DNA of 64,000 nucleotides. It comes from Roseospirillum parvum. Lineage in GTDB: Bacteria; Pseudomonadota; Alphaproteobacteria; Rhodospirillales; Rhodospirillaceae. A program made the translations under genes and the position numbers. Positions within the stretch are counted from its first letter, which is position 1; each line of letters starts with the position of its first letter. The notes beneath the pieces were generated by a model that saw only the letters and a program-made list of their open reading frames with translations, searched no databases and was not told where the DNA came from. The DNA lies in assembly GCF_900100455.1 (NCBI RefSeq), contig NZ_FNCV01000001.1:599093-663092 (forward strand), written 5' to 3'. Positions 27,398-35,280 of this stretch are shown piece by piece.

Positions 27398-28855
27398 ATG
27401 GCCGCCCCGACCCCTTCCTTGAGCCCCGTCAGCCCCCGCAAACAGCGCCTGGCCGCCCTGATGGACCGCCTGGCGCCGGAACGCGCCGCCTGGATCGAGC
27501 GCCACGCCTATTTCCACGCCGAGGACCTGCGCTTCCTGCGCTTCGCCATTCCCGAAGGGGCGCGGGTGCTGGAGATCGGCTGCGGGGTCGGCGACCTGCT
27601 GGCCGGCCTGAAGCCGGGGCGCGGGGTGGGCATCGACCTGTCGGCGGGCATGATCGAGCAGGCCCGCCAGCGCCATCCGGAGCTGGAGTTCCACCACGGC
27701 GACGCCGAAAAGGCCGATGATCTGGCCGCCATCGAGGGGCCGTTCGATTTCATCGTGCTGTCCGACACGGTCGGCGACCTGGAGGACATCGAAAGCACCC
27801 TGGGCCTTTTGCACCGGCTGTGCGACGCCGATACCCGGCTCATCGTCGCCTACCATGCGCGGCTGTGGATGCCGGTGTTGAGGGGCGGCGAGATGTTCGG
27901 CCTCAAGATGCCATCGACCATCGAGAACTGGCTCTCCACCGAGGACATCGCGGCCATGCTGGGGCTGGCCGATTTCGAGGTCATCCGCCGCGACTGGCGC
28001 CAGTTGATCCCGCTGCGGCTGAAGGGCGTGGCCGATCCGATCAACAAGTACCTGGGCACCCTGCCGGGCATCCGGGCGCTGTGTCTTCGCAACTACGTCA
28101 TCGCCCGTTCGCGGCGCTTCGCTGCGGCCGAGAAGCGGCCCTCGTGCACGGTGTTCATTCCGGCCCGCAACGAGAAGGGCAACATCGAGCCGGCGGTCCA
28201 GCGCATCCCCGACTTCTGCGACGACCTGGAAATCCTCTTCGTCGAGGGCCACAGCCGGGACGGCACCTTCGAGGAATGCGAACGGGTGCGCGACGCCTAC
28301 CCCGGGCGCGACATCAAGGTGCTGAAGCAGCCCGGCAAGGGCAAGGGCGACGCGGTCCGGGCCGGCTTCGAGGCGGCGCGCGGCGAGGTGCTGATGATCC
28401 TCGATGCCGACCTGACCGTGCCGCCGGAGGACCTGCCCAAGTTCTACAACGCCCTGGTCAGCGGCAAGGGGGAGTTCATCAACGGCTCGCGGCTGGTCTA
28501 CCCGATGGAGCGCGAGGCCATGCGCTTCCTCAACCTGATCGCCAACCACTCCTTCTCGGTGCTCTTCACCTGGCTTCTGAACCAGCGCTTCACCGATACC
28601 CTGTGCGGCACCAAGGTGCTCTATCGCCGCCACTACGACGAGATCGCCGCCAACCGCGCCTACTTCGGCGACTTCGATCCCTTCGGCGATTTCGACCTCA
28701 TCTTCGGGGCGGTCAAGCGCAACCTGAAGATCGTCGAAATCCCCATCCGCTATCAGGCCCGGGCCTATGGCGAGACCCAGATCAGCCGCTTCACCCATGG
28801 CTGGGAGTTGCTGAAAATGGTCGTCTTCGCCTACCGCAAGATCAAGACCGCTTAA
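27398..28855 (+). CDS. fusion of class I SAM methyltransferase and family 2 glycosyltransferase
   Basis: The 485-residue protein has two enzymes in one chain. Residues about 45-220 are a class I methyltransferase (VLEIGCGVGDLLAG, GIDLSAGMIEQA, FDFIVLSDTVGDLED). Residues about 248-480 are a GT-A glycosyltransferase of family 2 (CTVFIPARNEKGNIEPAV, FVEGHSRDGTFEEC, metal-binding LMILDADLTVPPEDLPKF, FINGSRLVYPMEREAM). The GT half resembles dolichyl-phosphate-mannose or undecaprenyl-phosphate sugar synthases. Such fusions occur in other bacteria. It is followed after 12 bases by an FkbM methyltransferase, so both probably modify a glycolipid or surface polysaccharide. Substrate unknown. Confidence 0.88.
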   Translation: MAAPTPSLSPVSPRKQRLAALMDRLAPERAAWIERHAYFHAEDLRFLRFAIPEGARVLEIGCGVGDLLAGLKPGRGVGIDLSAGMIEQARQRHPELEFHHGDAEKADDLAAIEGPFDFIVLSDTVGDLEDIESTLGLLHRLCDADTRLIVAYHARLWMPVLRGGEMFGLKMPSTIENWLSTEDIAAMLGLADFEVIRRDWRQLIPLRLKGVADPINKYLGTLPGIRALCLRNYVIARSRRFAAAEKRPSCTVFIPARNEKGNIEPAVQRIPDFCDDLEILFVEGHSRDGTFEECERVRDAYPGRDIKVLKQPGKGKGDAVRAGFEAARGEVLMILDADLTVPPEDLPKFYNALVSGKGEFINGSRLVYPMEREAMRFLNLIANHSFSVLFTWLLNQRFTDTLCGTKVLYRRHYDEIAANRAYFGDFDPFGDFDLIFGAVKRNLKIVEIPIRYQARAYGETQISRFTHGWELLKMVVFAYRKIKTA

Positions 28856-28867
28856 GGGGGGCTGGCC

Positions 28868-29722
28868 GTGCCGCTGACCACCCGCCAGAAGGTCGCCATC
28901 GCCCGCCTGCTGGCCGCCGGGCTGCTCGGCGCGCGCCGCCTGCTTGGCCAGGGGCCAGAGGCGACGGCGACGCGCGGCGGCCTCGTCTGGCAGCTTGACC
29001 TGCGCGAGGGGATTGATCTGGCCGTCTACCTGGGCCGCTACGAGCCCGACGCCCTGGCCCTTTACCGGCGCCTGGTGCGCCCCGGCATGACGGTGCTCGA
29101 CATCGGCGCCAACCTCGGCTTCCACAGCCTGCATCTGGCCCGCATGGTGGGGCCCGAGGGGCGCGTGGTGGCGGTCGAGCCGACCGCCTTCGCCCACGCC
29201 AAGCTGCTCGCCAACCTGTCCCTCAACCCCGAGCTGGCGGGGCGGGTGCGCCCGGTGCAGGCGATGCTCACCGCCCGCGCCGAGGATGCCCTGGAAACGG
29301 AAATCCACGCCAGTTGGCCGGTCAGTGGCAAGGCCGAGGTGCATGAAACCCTGATGAGCCAGGCCAAGAGCACCGAAGGGGCCCGCGCCCTGCCGCTCGA
29401 CGCCCTGGTGGCCGAGCAGGGGCTTCAGCGGCTCGACCTCGTCAAGCTGGACGTGGACGGCCACGAAGTCACCGTGCTGGAAGGCGCCCGGGATACCCTG
29501 GCCCGCTTCAAGCCGCTGATCTACGCCGAGTTCTGCCCCCACCTGCACGGCGGCGCCGAGGGCTTCCGCCGGCTGGTCGCGACCATCGACGGCCTGGGCT
29601 ACGGCGCCGCGCTGGACACCCCGGGCCGGCCGCCGCATCGCCTGGATGCCGAGGCTTTCCTGAAAGCCATCCCCCACGGCGGCGGCACCAACGTTCTGCT
29701 GGTGCCCTTGGAGGGGGCGTGA
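28868..29722 (+). CDS. FkbM family methyltransferase
   Basis: Translation probably starts at GTG 28868 (MPLTTRQKVAIARLL), close after the upstream stop and with GGGGG nearby. The 284-residue protein shows FkbM motifs: VRPGMTVLDIGANLGFHSLHLARMVG (SAM binding; conserved part about residues 70-95), GRVVAVEPTAFAHAKLLANL, and the C-terminal LDLVKLDVDGHEVTVLEGA with YAEFCP. These enzymes O-methylate sugars or other small molecules. The 12-base gap from the methyltransferase-glycosyltransferase gene indicates one message and a joint role in glycan decoration. Confidence 0.88.
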   Translation: MPLTTRQKVAIARLLAAGLLGARRLLGQGPEATATRGGLVWQLDLREGIDLAVYLGRYEPDALALYRRLVRPGMTVLDIGANLGFHSLHLARMVGPEGRVVAVEPTAFAHAKLLANLSLNPELAGRVRPVQAMLTARAEDALETEIHASWPVSGKAEVHETLMSQAKSTEGARALPLDALVAEQGLQRLDLVKLDVDGHEVTVLEGARDTLARFKPLIYAEFCPHLHGGAEGFRRLVATIDGLGYGAALDTPGRPPHRLDAEAFLKAIPHGGGTNVLLVPLEGA

Positions 29723-29740
29723 TCGGGCTGTCGAGGGGTC

Positions 29741-29770
29741 TTGCATCCGCCCCGGCAAGGCAGATATAAA
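29741..29770 (+). promoter_or_regulatory. candidate promoter for the tRNA-Gly gene
   Basis: TTGCAT (29741-29746) and TATAAA (29765-29770) with an 18-base spacer lie after the FkbM stop and face the tRNA. The -10 is unusually good for this GC-rich DNA. The 137 bases between it and the tRNA contain palindromic repeat elements. Confidence 0.5.
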
Positions 29771-29800
29771 AGGCGCCCGCCGCCCCGCGCGGCGGGACAC

Positions 29801-29844
29801 CTGGAGCATGGTGCGTGATTGGTGAATCACGCACCATGCTCCAG
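29801..29844. repeat. palindromic element, 20-bp perfect arms
   Basis: CTGGAGCATGGTGCGTGATT (29801-29820) is followed by GGTG and its exact reverse complement (29825-29844). Ends CTGGAGC/GCTCCAG are one base away from the CTAGAGC/GCTCTAG ends of the 38.2-kb element, so I place it in the same family of short palindromic repeats known from alphaproteobacteria. Confidence 0.85.
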
Positions 29845-29872
29845 GGACTTGATATCGCCACAAATCGTCGTC

Positions 29873-29907
29873 GCGATCCGTTCCGGATCGCTCGGGATTT
29901 GCTCTAG
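29873..29907. repeat. partial palindromic element ending in GCTCTAG, abutting the tRNA
   Basis: An 8-bp hairpin (29873-29880 with 29884-29891, loop TTC) is followed by TCGGGATTTGCTCTAG. The terminal GCTCTAG ends at 29907, the base before the tRNA. It looks like the right half of a CTAGAGC-type element; the left half is not obvious. Confidence 0.55.
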
Positions 29908-29981
29908 GCGGGTGTAGTTCAATGGTAGAACATCAGCTTCCCAAGCTGAATACGTGGGTTCGATTCCCATCACCCGCTCCA
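29908..29981 (+). tRNA. tRNA-Gly(CCC)
   Basis: A 74-base gene with all cloverleaf parts: acceptor GCGGGTG pairing with CACCCGC, D arm with GTTCAATGGTAGAAC, anticodon stem TCAGC/GCTGA around loop TTCCCAA (anticodon CCC at 29940-29942), T arm containing GGTTCGATTCC, discriminator T and encoded CCA. It closely resembles the E. coli Gly(CCC) tRNA and reads GGG codons. Confidence 0.96.
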
Positions 29982-29984
29982 ATC

Positions 29985-30013
29985 GCCCCGGCCCCCCAAG
30001 GCCGGGGCTTTTT
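29985..30013 (+). terminator. terminator of the tRNA gene
   Basis: GCCCCGGCC (29985-29993) pairs perfectly with 30000-30008 and is followed by TTTTT. It begins three bases after the tRNA CCA end. Confidence 0.9.
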
Positions 30014-30050
30014 GGTTTTAGGGTCCGGGGAGGCCAAGGCTTCCCCAATC

Positions 30051-30079
30051 GCCCCGACCCGCCAAGGCCGGGGCTTTTT
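30051..30079 (+). terminator. second, duplicated terminator-like hairpin
   Basis: GCCCCGACC (30051-30059) pairs with 30066-30074 with one mismatch and is followed by TTTTT. The surrounding sequence repeats that of 29981-30046, so this is a tandem duplication of the tRNA terminator. Confidence 0.7.
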
Positions 30080-30141
30080 GGTGGGGTCTGGGGAGGCCTC
30101 CCGGCCTCCCCAGCGGGGTTCAAAGGGGCGGCGCCCCTTTG
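30080..30141 (-). repeat. dispersed 62-bp multi-hairpin repeat, copy A
   Basis: Read on the minus strand, it starts CAAAGGGGCGCCGCCCCTTT, then a second stem AACCCCGCTGGGG, then GGAGGCCGGGAGGCCTCC, ending GACCCCACC. The copy at 59643-59704 is identical but for one base. It sits between the tRNA terminators and the 3' end of priA. Confidence 0.85.
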
Positions 30142-30152
30142 CGTAGGCGGCC

Positions 30153-32366
30153 TCACGCAAACGAGTAGGGGTCCACGTCCACGGTGACCCGGACCCCCGG
30201 GGGCGGGGTGAGGGGGGCGAGCCAGGCCGTGATCAGCGGTTGCAGGCGTTGGTCGCGGCGGCATTTGATGAGCAGGCGGCGGCGGTGGCGGCCGCGCAGG
30301 AGGGCGAGCGCCGGCTCGGCCGGGCCGAGGACCTCGATCCCGGGCTGGCGCGGGGCATGGGCGGCCAGGGTCATGGCGGTCTCCTCGGCCGCCTGGGCGC
30401 TGGGTGCCGAGACGATGATGGCGGCCAGCCGGCCGTAGGGCGGCATCCCGGTCAGCCGGCGGCTTTCGTTTTCCAGCTCCAGGAAGGCGGCGTCGTCGCC
30501 GGCGGCCAGGGCCTGCATCAGGGGGTGGTCGGGCAGGTGGGTCTGGATCAGCACCCGGCCCGGCCGCTCGGCCCGTCCGGCGCGGCCGGCCACCTGATGC
30601 AGCATCTGCCACGTTCTTTCCCCGGCCCTCAGGTCGGCGCCGCCCAGCCCCAGATCGCCATCGACCACGCCGACCAGGGTCAGGCCGGGGATGTGGTGCC
30701 CCTTGGCCAGCACCTGGGTGCCGATGACCACGTCGAGCCGCCGCTCGGCCAGATCGTCGAGCAGCCGGGCGACCGCCTCCGGGCTGCCCAGGGTGTCGCT
30801 GGCCGCCACCGCCTGACGGGCCTCGGGGAAGCGGTGGGCCACCTCCTCGGCCAGCCGCTCCACCCCGGGGCCGCAGGCGATCAGGCTGTCGACGGCGCCG
30901 CAGGCCGGGCAGGTCTCGGGGCGGGGCGCCTGATGGCCGCAGTGGTGGCACATCAGGCGGCCGCCCCGGCGGTGCTCGACCAGCCAGGCGGTGCAGGTCG
31001 GGCAGGCCAGCCGGTGGCCGCAGGCCCGGCACAGGGTGAGCGGCGCGTAGCCCCGGCGGTTGAGGAACAGCATCACCTGACCGTCCTCGGCCAGGGTCTC
31101 GGTGATCGCCTGGACCAGTGGCGCGGCCAGCCAGGCGCGGCCGAAGTCGGCGTTGCCCGGGGGGTGGCGTTTGAGGTCGACCAGTGCCACCGTGGGCAGG
31201 CGGGCGCCGCCGTGGCGCTCCGGCAGGTGGACCCGGCCATAGCGCCCGGCGGCGACGTTGGCGCGGGTCTCCAGCGACGGGGTGGCCGAGGCGAGGATTA
31301 CCGGCACCGCTTCCATCCGCCCGCGCACCACCGCCATGTCGCGGGCCTGATAGATGACCCCGCCGTCCTCCTGCTTGAAGGCGGCCTCGTGCTCCTCGTC
31401 GACGATGATCAGGCCGGGCCGGGCGAAGGGCAGGAACAGCGCCGAGCGGGCCCCCACCACCACCGCCGCCGTGCCCTCGGCGACGGCCCGCCAGGTGCGC
31501 TTGCGGGCCGCCTTGCCGAGCCCCGAGTGCCAGACCGCCGGAGGGGCGCCGAAGCGGGCCTCGAAGCGGGCCAGCCAGGGGGCGGTGAGGGCGATCTCGG
31601 GGACCAGGACCAGCACCTGCCGGTCGGCCTCCAGGGCCCGGGCGATGGCCTCGAAATAGACCTCGGTCTTGCCCGACCCGGTGACCCCTTCGAGCAGCGT
31701 CACCGCGAAGCCCTGGCCGATGGCGGCGCCCAGGGTTTGGGCGGCGGCTGCCTGATCGGGCGAGAGCGTCGGGCCGGGCGGGGGGGCGGGCCAGTCCGGG
31801 AGGGCCTCGGGCAGGGGCACCTCGATCAGCCCGCCGGCGGCCTTCAGGCGCTGCACGGCGGCCGGGGTGGTGCCGGCCCGCCGGGCCAGCTCGGCGGCCG
31901 GCAGGGGGAGGGTGGCGGCGGCGAGTATCTTTTGCCGCGCCTCGGTCAGGCGCAGGCCCTCTGGATGGGCGGCCTTCAGGCCAAGCCGGGGCGGCGGGGC
32001 GGTCAGGGCGGCCGGCTCGGCCAGCACCATCTTCAGCACCGCGCCGGGCGGTGACAGGGTGTAGGCGGCGACCCAGTCGACGAGCGCCCGCATCGCCCGG
32101 GTCAATGGCGGCACCGGGCGCACGGCGCCGGTCGGCTTCAGGCGCCCGGCCTCGACCGCGCCGGCTCCCGGCCCCCACACCACGCCGGCCAGCCGGCGCC
32201 GGCCCAGCGGCACCTCGACCACCTGGCCGGGGGCCAGCGGCTGGTCCGGCCCGACCACGTAGTCATAGGCCCCGGCCAGGGGCAGCGGCAGCAGCACGGC
32301 GACGCGGGAACCCGGCGCCAACATCGCGGGATCGGGGGCGGGGAAGGTGGTTTCGCCGGGGGCCAT
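30153..32366 (-). CDS. priA: primosomal protein N', replication restart helicase PriA
   Basis: A 737-residue superfamily 2 DNA helicase. An N-terminal DNA-binding part ([17 protein letters not shown]) leads into the helicase core with Walker [13 protein letters not shown], Walker [14 protein letters not shown], motif [11 protein letters not shown], a zinc region with paired cysteines ([25 protein letters not shown]) and C-terminal motifs [15 protein letters not shown] and [13 protein letters not shown]. PriA reloads the replisome at stalled forks. Length and motif order are normal. It is divergent from fsa, a common alphaproteobacterial arrangement. Confidence 0.97.
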   Translation of the reverse strand: MAPGETTFPAPDPAMLAPGSRVAVLLPLPLAGAYDYVVGPDQPLAPGQVVEVPLGRRRLAGVVWGPGAGAVEAGRLKPTGAVRPVPPLTRAMRALVDWVAAYTLSPPGAVLKMVLAEPAALTAPPPRLGLKAAHPEGLRLTEARQKILAAATLPLPAAELARRAGTTPAAVQRLKAAGGLIEVPLPEALPDWPAPPPGPTLSPDQAAAAQTLGAAIGQGFAVTLLEGVTGSGKTEVYFEAIARALEADRQVLVLVPEIALTAPWLARFEARFGAPPAVWHSGLGKAARKRTWRAVAEGTAAVVVGARSALFLPFARPGLIIVDEEHEAAFKQEDGGVIYQARDMAVVRGRMEAVPVILASATPSLETRANVAAGRYGRVHLPERHGGARLPTVALVDLKRHPPGNADFGRAWLAAPLVQAITETLAEDGQVMLFLNRRGYAPLTLCRACGHRLACPTCTAWLVEHRRGGRLMCHHCGHQAPRPETCPACGAVDSLIACGPGVERLAEEVAHRFPEARQAVAASDTLGSPEAVARLLDDLAERRLDVVIGTQVLAKGHHIPGLTLVGVVDGDLGLGGADLRAGERTWQMLHQVAGRAGRAERPGRVLIQTHLPDHPLMQALAAGDDAAFLELENESRRLTGMPPYGRLAAIIVSAPSAQAAEETAMTLAAHAPRQPGIEVLGPAEPALALLRGRHRRRLLIKCRRDQRLQPLITAWLAPLTPPPGVRVTVDVDPYSFA

Positions 32367-32462
32367 GGGCTAGACTATAGCCGCCCGCTTGGGGGCCGGC
32401 CACCGTCCCCGGTGGCGCCTCTGGCCCCTTTGTCCTTTCGTTCAGGAAAGCAGCCGCCCCCC

Positions 32463-33131
32463 ATGAAGTTCTTCATCGATACCGCCGAGGTGGACGAGGT
32501 CGCCAAACTGGCCGAGGCCGGCCTGGTCGACGGCGTGACCACCAACCCCAGCCTGGTCGCCAAGGCCGGGCGCGATTTCGCCACCGTGATCGCCGAGATG
32601 TGCCGGCTGACCAGCGGCCCGGTCAGCGCCGAGGTGGCGGCCACCGAGCGCGACGCCATGCTGAGGGAAGCCGACGCCCTGCGCCGCATCGCCGACAACG
32701 TGTGCATCAAGCTGCCGCTGACCCCGGATGGTCTGGCCGCCGCCCGCCGGCTCTCGGCCGAGGGCACCATGACCAACCTCACCCTGTGCTTTTCCGCCGC
32801 CCAGGCGCTGCTCGCCGCCAAGGCGGGGGCCACCTTCGTGTCGCCTTTCGTCGGCCGGCTGGACGACATCGGCCACGACGGCATGGAGCTGATCGCCGAC
32901 ATGGTCACCATCTTCGGCAACTATCCGGTGCTGGAGACCCAGGTGCTGGTCGCCTCGGTGCGCCATCCGGGCCACCTTTTGGACGCGGCGCGCCTGGGCG
33001 CCGACGTCGCCACCGTGCCGCCCAAGGTGGTCTGGCAGTTGTTCCACCATCCCCTGACCGACAAGGGGCTGGCCACCTTCCTGGCCGACTGGCAGGCCAG
33101 CGGCCAGCGCATCCCGGAGACCCCGGCGTGA
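32463..33131 (+). CDS. fsa: fructose-6-phosphate aldolase / transaldolase-like protein
   Basis: The 222-residue product ([20 protein letters not shown]) is the short transaldolase form. The Schiff-base lysine is K83 in NVCIKLPLT; other family segments are [34 protein letters not shown] (in part), [14 protein letters not shown] and [15 protein letters not shown]. Short enzymes of this group act either as fructose-6-phosphate aldolase or as true transaldolase in the pentose phosphate pathway; sequence alone does not decide. It overlaps the next gene (GTGA), and is the first of the fsa-DUF484-xerC unit. Confidence 0.93.
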   Translation: MKFFIDTAEVDEVAKLAEAGLVDGVTTNPSLVAKAGRDFATVIAEMCRLTSGPVSAEVAATERDAMLREADALRRIADNVCIKLPLTPDGLAAARRLSAEGTMTNLTLCFSAAQALLAAKAGATFVSPFVGRLDDIGHDGMELIADMVTIFGNYPVLETQVLVASVRHPGHLLDAARLGADVATVPPKVVWQLFHHPLTDKGLATFLADWQASGQRIPETPA

Positions 33132-33904
33132 GCCAGGAAGCAGATCCCATCGACGGCCCGGACGAGGCCGCCGTCGCCCACTGGCTGCGCAGCCATCCGG
33201 AGGCCCTGGGCCGCCTGCTGGCCGGCGACCCGGCGCTGATCGACGCCCTGCTCAACGCCCCCGATCCGGCCCCGCCGCCGGCCCAGGGCAAGGTGGTCAG
33301 CCTGCAACCCTTCCTGATGTCGCGCCTGCGCCGCGAGATGGCCGACCTCAAGGCCAGCACCGAGGATCTGATCCACACCAGCCGGGCCAACCTGTCGATC
33401 CAGGGGCGCACCCACGAGGCGGCGCTGGCCCTGCTCGACGCCGCCGAGCTGCCGGCCCTGGCCGACACCCTGGCCGAGCGCCTGCCCCTGATCCTCGAGT
33501 TGGATGCCTGCGTGCTGTGCCTGGAAACCGGCCCGCGCGTGCTGAGCGAGGCGGTGCGCACCCAGGTCACCAATCTGCCCCAGGGCACGGTCGACGTGAT
33601 CCTGGGCCCCGGGCGCGACGTCTTGCTGCGTGAAAAGGTCGAGGGCGGGGTCAACCTTTACGGCCCGGCGGCCGGGCTGGTCTGTTCCGACGCCCTGGTC
33701 CGCCTGCGCCCGCCCGCCCTCGATGGCACGCCGATGCCGACCGGCCTGCTGGCGCTGGGCTCCAGGGTCGAAGGCACCTTCAGCCCCGGTCAGGGGGTGG
33801 AACTGCTGACCTTCCTCGCCGCCGTGCTGGCCCGGGTGACGGGTCGCCTGATCAGCCCGCTGCTGAGGCCGCCGCTGCCGCCGTTGTCCGACGGGGAGGA
33901 CTGA
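33128..33904 (+). CDS. DUF484 family protein
   Basis: Translation begins at GTG 33128 inside the fsa stop (GTGA). The 258-residue protein has an N-terminal helical part ([20 protein letters not shown], residues about 12-31), a coiled coil ([20 protein letters not shown] onward) and a GAF-like C-terminal domain ([35 protein letters not shown], ending in [15 protein letters not shown]). DUF484 proteins occur just ahead of xerC in many proteobacteria; the function is not established. Its stop overlaps the xerC start by one base. Confidence 0.9.
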   Translation: MSQEADPIDGPDEAAVAHWLRSHPEALGRLLAGDPALIDALLNAPDPAPPPAQGKVVSLQPFLMSRLRREMADLKASTEDLIHTSRANLSIQGRTHEAALALLDAAELPALADTLAERLPLILELDACVLCLETGPRVLSEAVRTQVTNLPQGTVDVILGPGRDVLLREKVEGGVNLYGPAAGLVCSDALVRLRPPALDGTPMPTGLLALGSRVEGTFSPGQGVELLTFLAAVLARVTGRLISPLLRPPLPPLSDGED

Positions 33905-34896
33905 TGGCCGCCGGGGCGCCGGGCAAGGACCCGCTGGCCGGCATCCACTTTCCGGCCGCCCCCGACCTGGCGCCGGCGATCAACGCCTGGGCCGGCTGGC
34001 TGGCCGCCGAACGCCGCGTCTCGCCGCACACGCTGTCGGCCTACGGGCGCGACCTTTCGGCCTTCCTGGGCTTTCTGGTCGAGCATCTGGGCCAGCCCCC
34101 GGGGGTGGCCGAGCTGGCCGCCCTCAAGCCGGCCGACCTCAGGGCCTTTCTGGCGGCGCGCGCCGGGCAGGGGCTGGCGCGGACCTCGCAGGCCCGGGCG
34201 ATGAGCACCCTGCGCGGCTTTTTCCGTCATCTCGAACGCCAGGGGGTGGTCAGCAACCCGGCCCTGGCCACGGTGCGCTCGCCGCGCCGCCCCTCGAGCC
34301 TGCCCCGCCCGCTGGAGGAGGCCGAGGCCCTTGAGACCCTGAGCGCCGCTGGCGAGTTGCAGGACGAGCCGTGGCTGGCGGCGCGCGACATCGCCCTGTT
34401 CACCCTGCTCTACGGGGCCGGCCTGCGGCTCGGCGAGGCGCTGGCCCTGAATGTCGGCCAGCGGCCCGGCGGCGACAGCATGGTGATCACCGGCAAGGGC
34501 GGCCGGCAGCGTCTGGTGCCCATCCTGCCGGTGGTCCGCGAGGCCATCGCGGCCTATCTGGCGGCCTGCCCGTTCGCGCTGGGGGCCGATGATCCGCTGT
34601 TCGTCGGCAAGCGGGGCGGGCGGCTCAATCCCGGCGTGGTGCAACGCCAGATGCGGCGCCTGAGGGCCCTGCTCGGGTTGCCGGAAAGCGCCACCCCCCA
34701 TGCCTTGCGGCATTCCTTCGCCACCCACCTGCTGGCCCGGGGCGGCGATTTGAGGACAATCCAGGAGCTGCTCGGCCACGCCTCGCTGACCACCACCCAG
34801 CGCTATACCCAGGTCGATGGCAGCCAGCTCAGCGCGGTGTACGCGCGGACTCATCCTCGGGCCGGTGGTCCGGCTCGGGATGATCGGGATGGGTGA
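33904..34896 (+). CDS. xerC: tyrosine recombinase XerC
   Basis: A 330-residue site-specific recombinase. The N-terminal core-binding (SAM-like) domain spans about residues 22-115 (WAGWLAAERRVSPHTLSAYG). The catalytic domain shows Arg in YGAGLRLGEAL, Lys in GKGGRQRLVP, HALRHSFATHLL (His and Arg), His in LLGHASLTTTQRYTQV, and the nucleophilic Tyr in QRYTQ. XerC with XerD resolves chromosome dimers at dif. The start overlaps the DUF484 stop. Its 3' end overlaps a convergent minus-strand gene by 68 bases. Confidence 0.95.
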   Translation: MAAGAPGKDPLAGIHFPAAPDLAPAINAWAGWLAAERRVSPHTLSAYGRDLSAFLGFLVEHLGQPPGVAELAALKPADLRAFLAARAGQGLARTSQARAMSTLRGFFRHLERQGVVSNPALATVRSPRRPSSLPRPLEEAEALETLSAAGELQDEPWLAARDIALFTLLYGAGLRLGEALALNVGQRPGGDSMVITGKGGRQRLVPILPVVREAIAAYLAACPFALGADDPLFVGKRGGRLNPGVVQRQMRRLRALLGLPESATPHALRHSFATHLLARGGDLRTIQELLGHASLTTTQRYTQVDGSQLSAVYARTHPRAGGPARDDRDG

Positions 34897-35167
34897 TGTC
34901 GATGGATTCGCGCACCCCGTGGGGCAGGCGGTGCTTGATCCCCTCCAGGGCGCGGCAGAAGGCCGGCCAGTTGCGCCGCGCCCAGCGCACCGCCTGGCGC
35001 ACGGCCAGGGAGTCGCGGGCCAGCAGGTAGACCGCGAAGGCCATCACGAAAATGCCGATGGGGATCGGCGTCGGGGTGATGATCGCCCCGACCACCAGCA
35101 GCACCCAGCCCAGGACCGCCCGCCCGAAGCGGTTGCCGAACGGTCGTTTCAGACCCGGGTCGTCCAT
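34829..35167 (-). CDS. small membrane protein, 112 aa
   Basis: From ATG 35167 the product is MDDPGLKRPFGNRFGRAVLG followed by one or two hydrophobic segments (WVLLVVGAIITPTPIPIGIFVMAFAVYLLA, about residues 21-50). The spacing around TPTPIPIG recalls the PGPGW transmembrane family, in which a Pro/Gly-rich turn joins two short helices. The C-terminal half is charged and His/Pro-rich (HPDHPEPDHRPEDES). Function unknown. Its last 68 bases overlap the xerC 3' end in antisense; both frames look genuine, though the extreme C-terminus of either may be dispensable. Confidence 0.65.
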   Translation of the reverse strand: MDDPGLKRPFGNRFGRAVLGWVLLVVGAIITPTPIPIGIFVMAFAVYLLARDSLAVRQAVRWARRNWPAFCRALEGIKHRLPHGVRESIDITHPDHPEPDHRPEDESARTPR

Positions 35168-35280
35168 CTCATTCAGCGCTCCCTGGGGGGTGTCATCACA
35201 CCCCCGTGCCACACACCCCCGTAACATGGCGCCCCGGGCGGTTTTGGCAAGTGATTGCTGTTTGCCCGCCCCGCCCCGCT

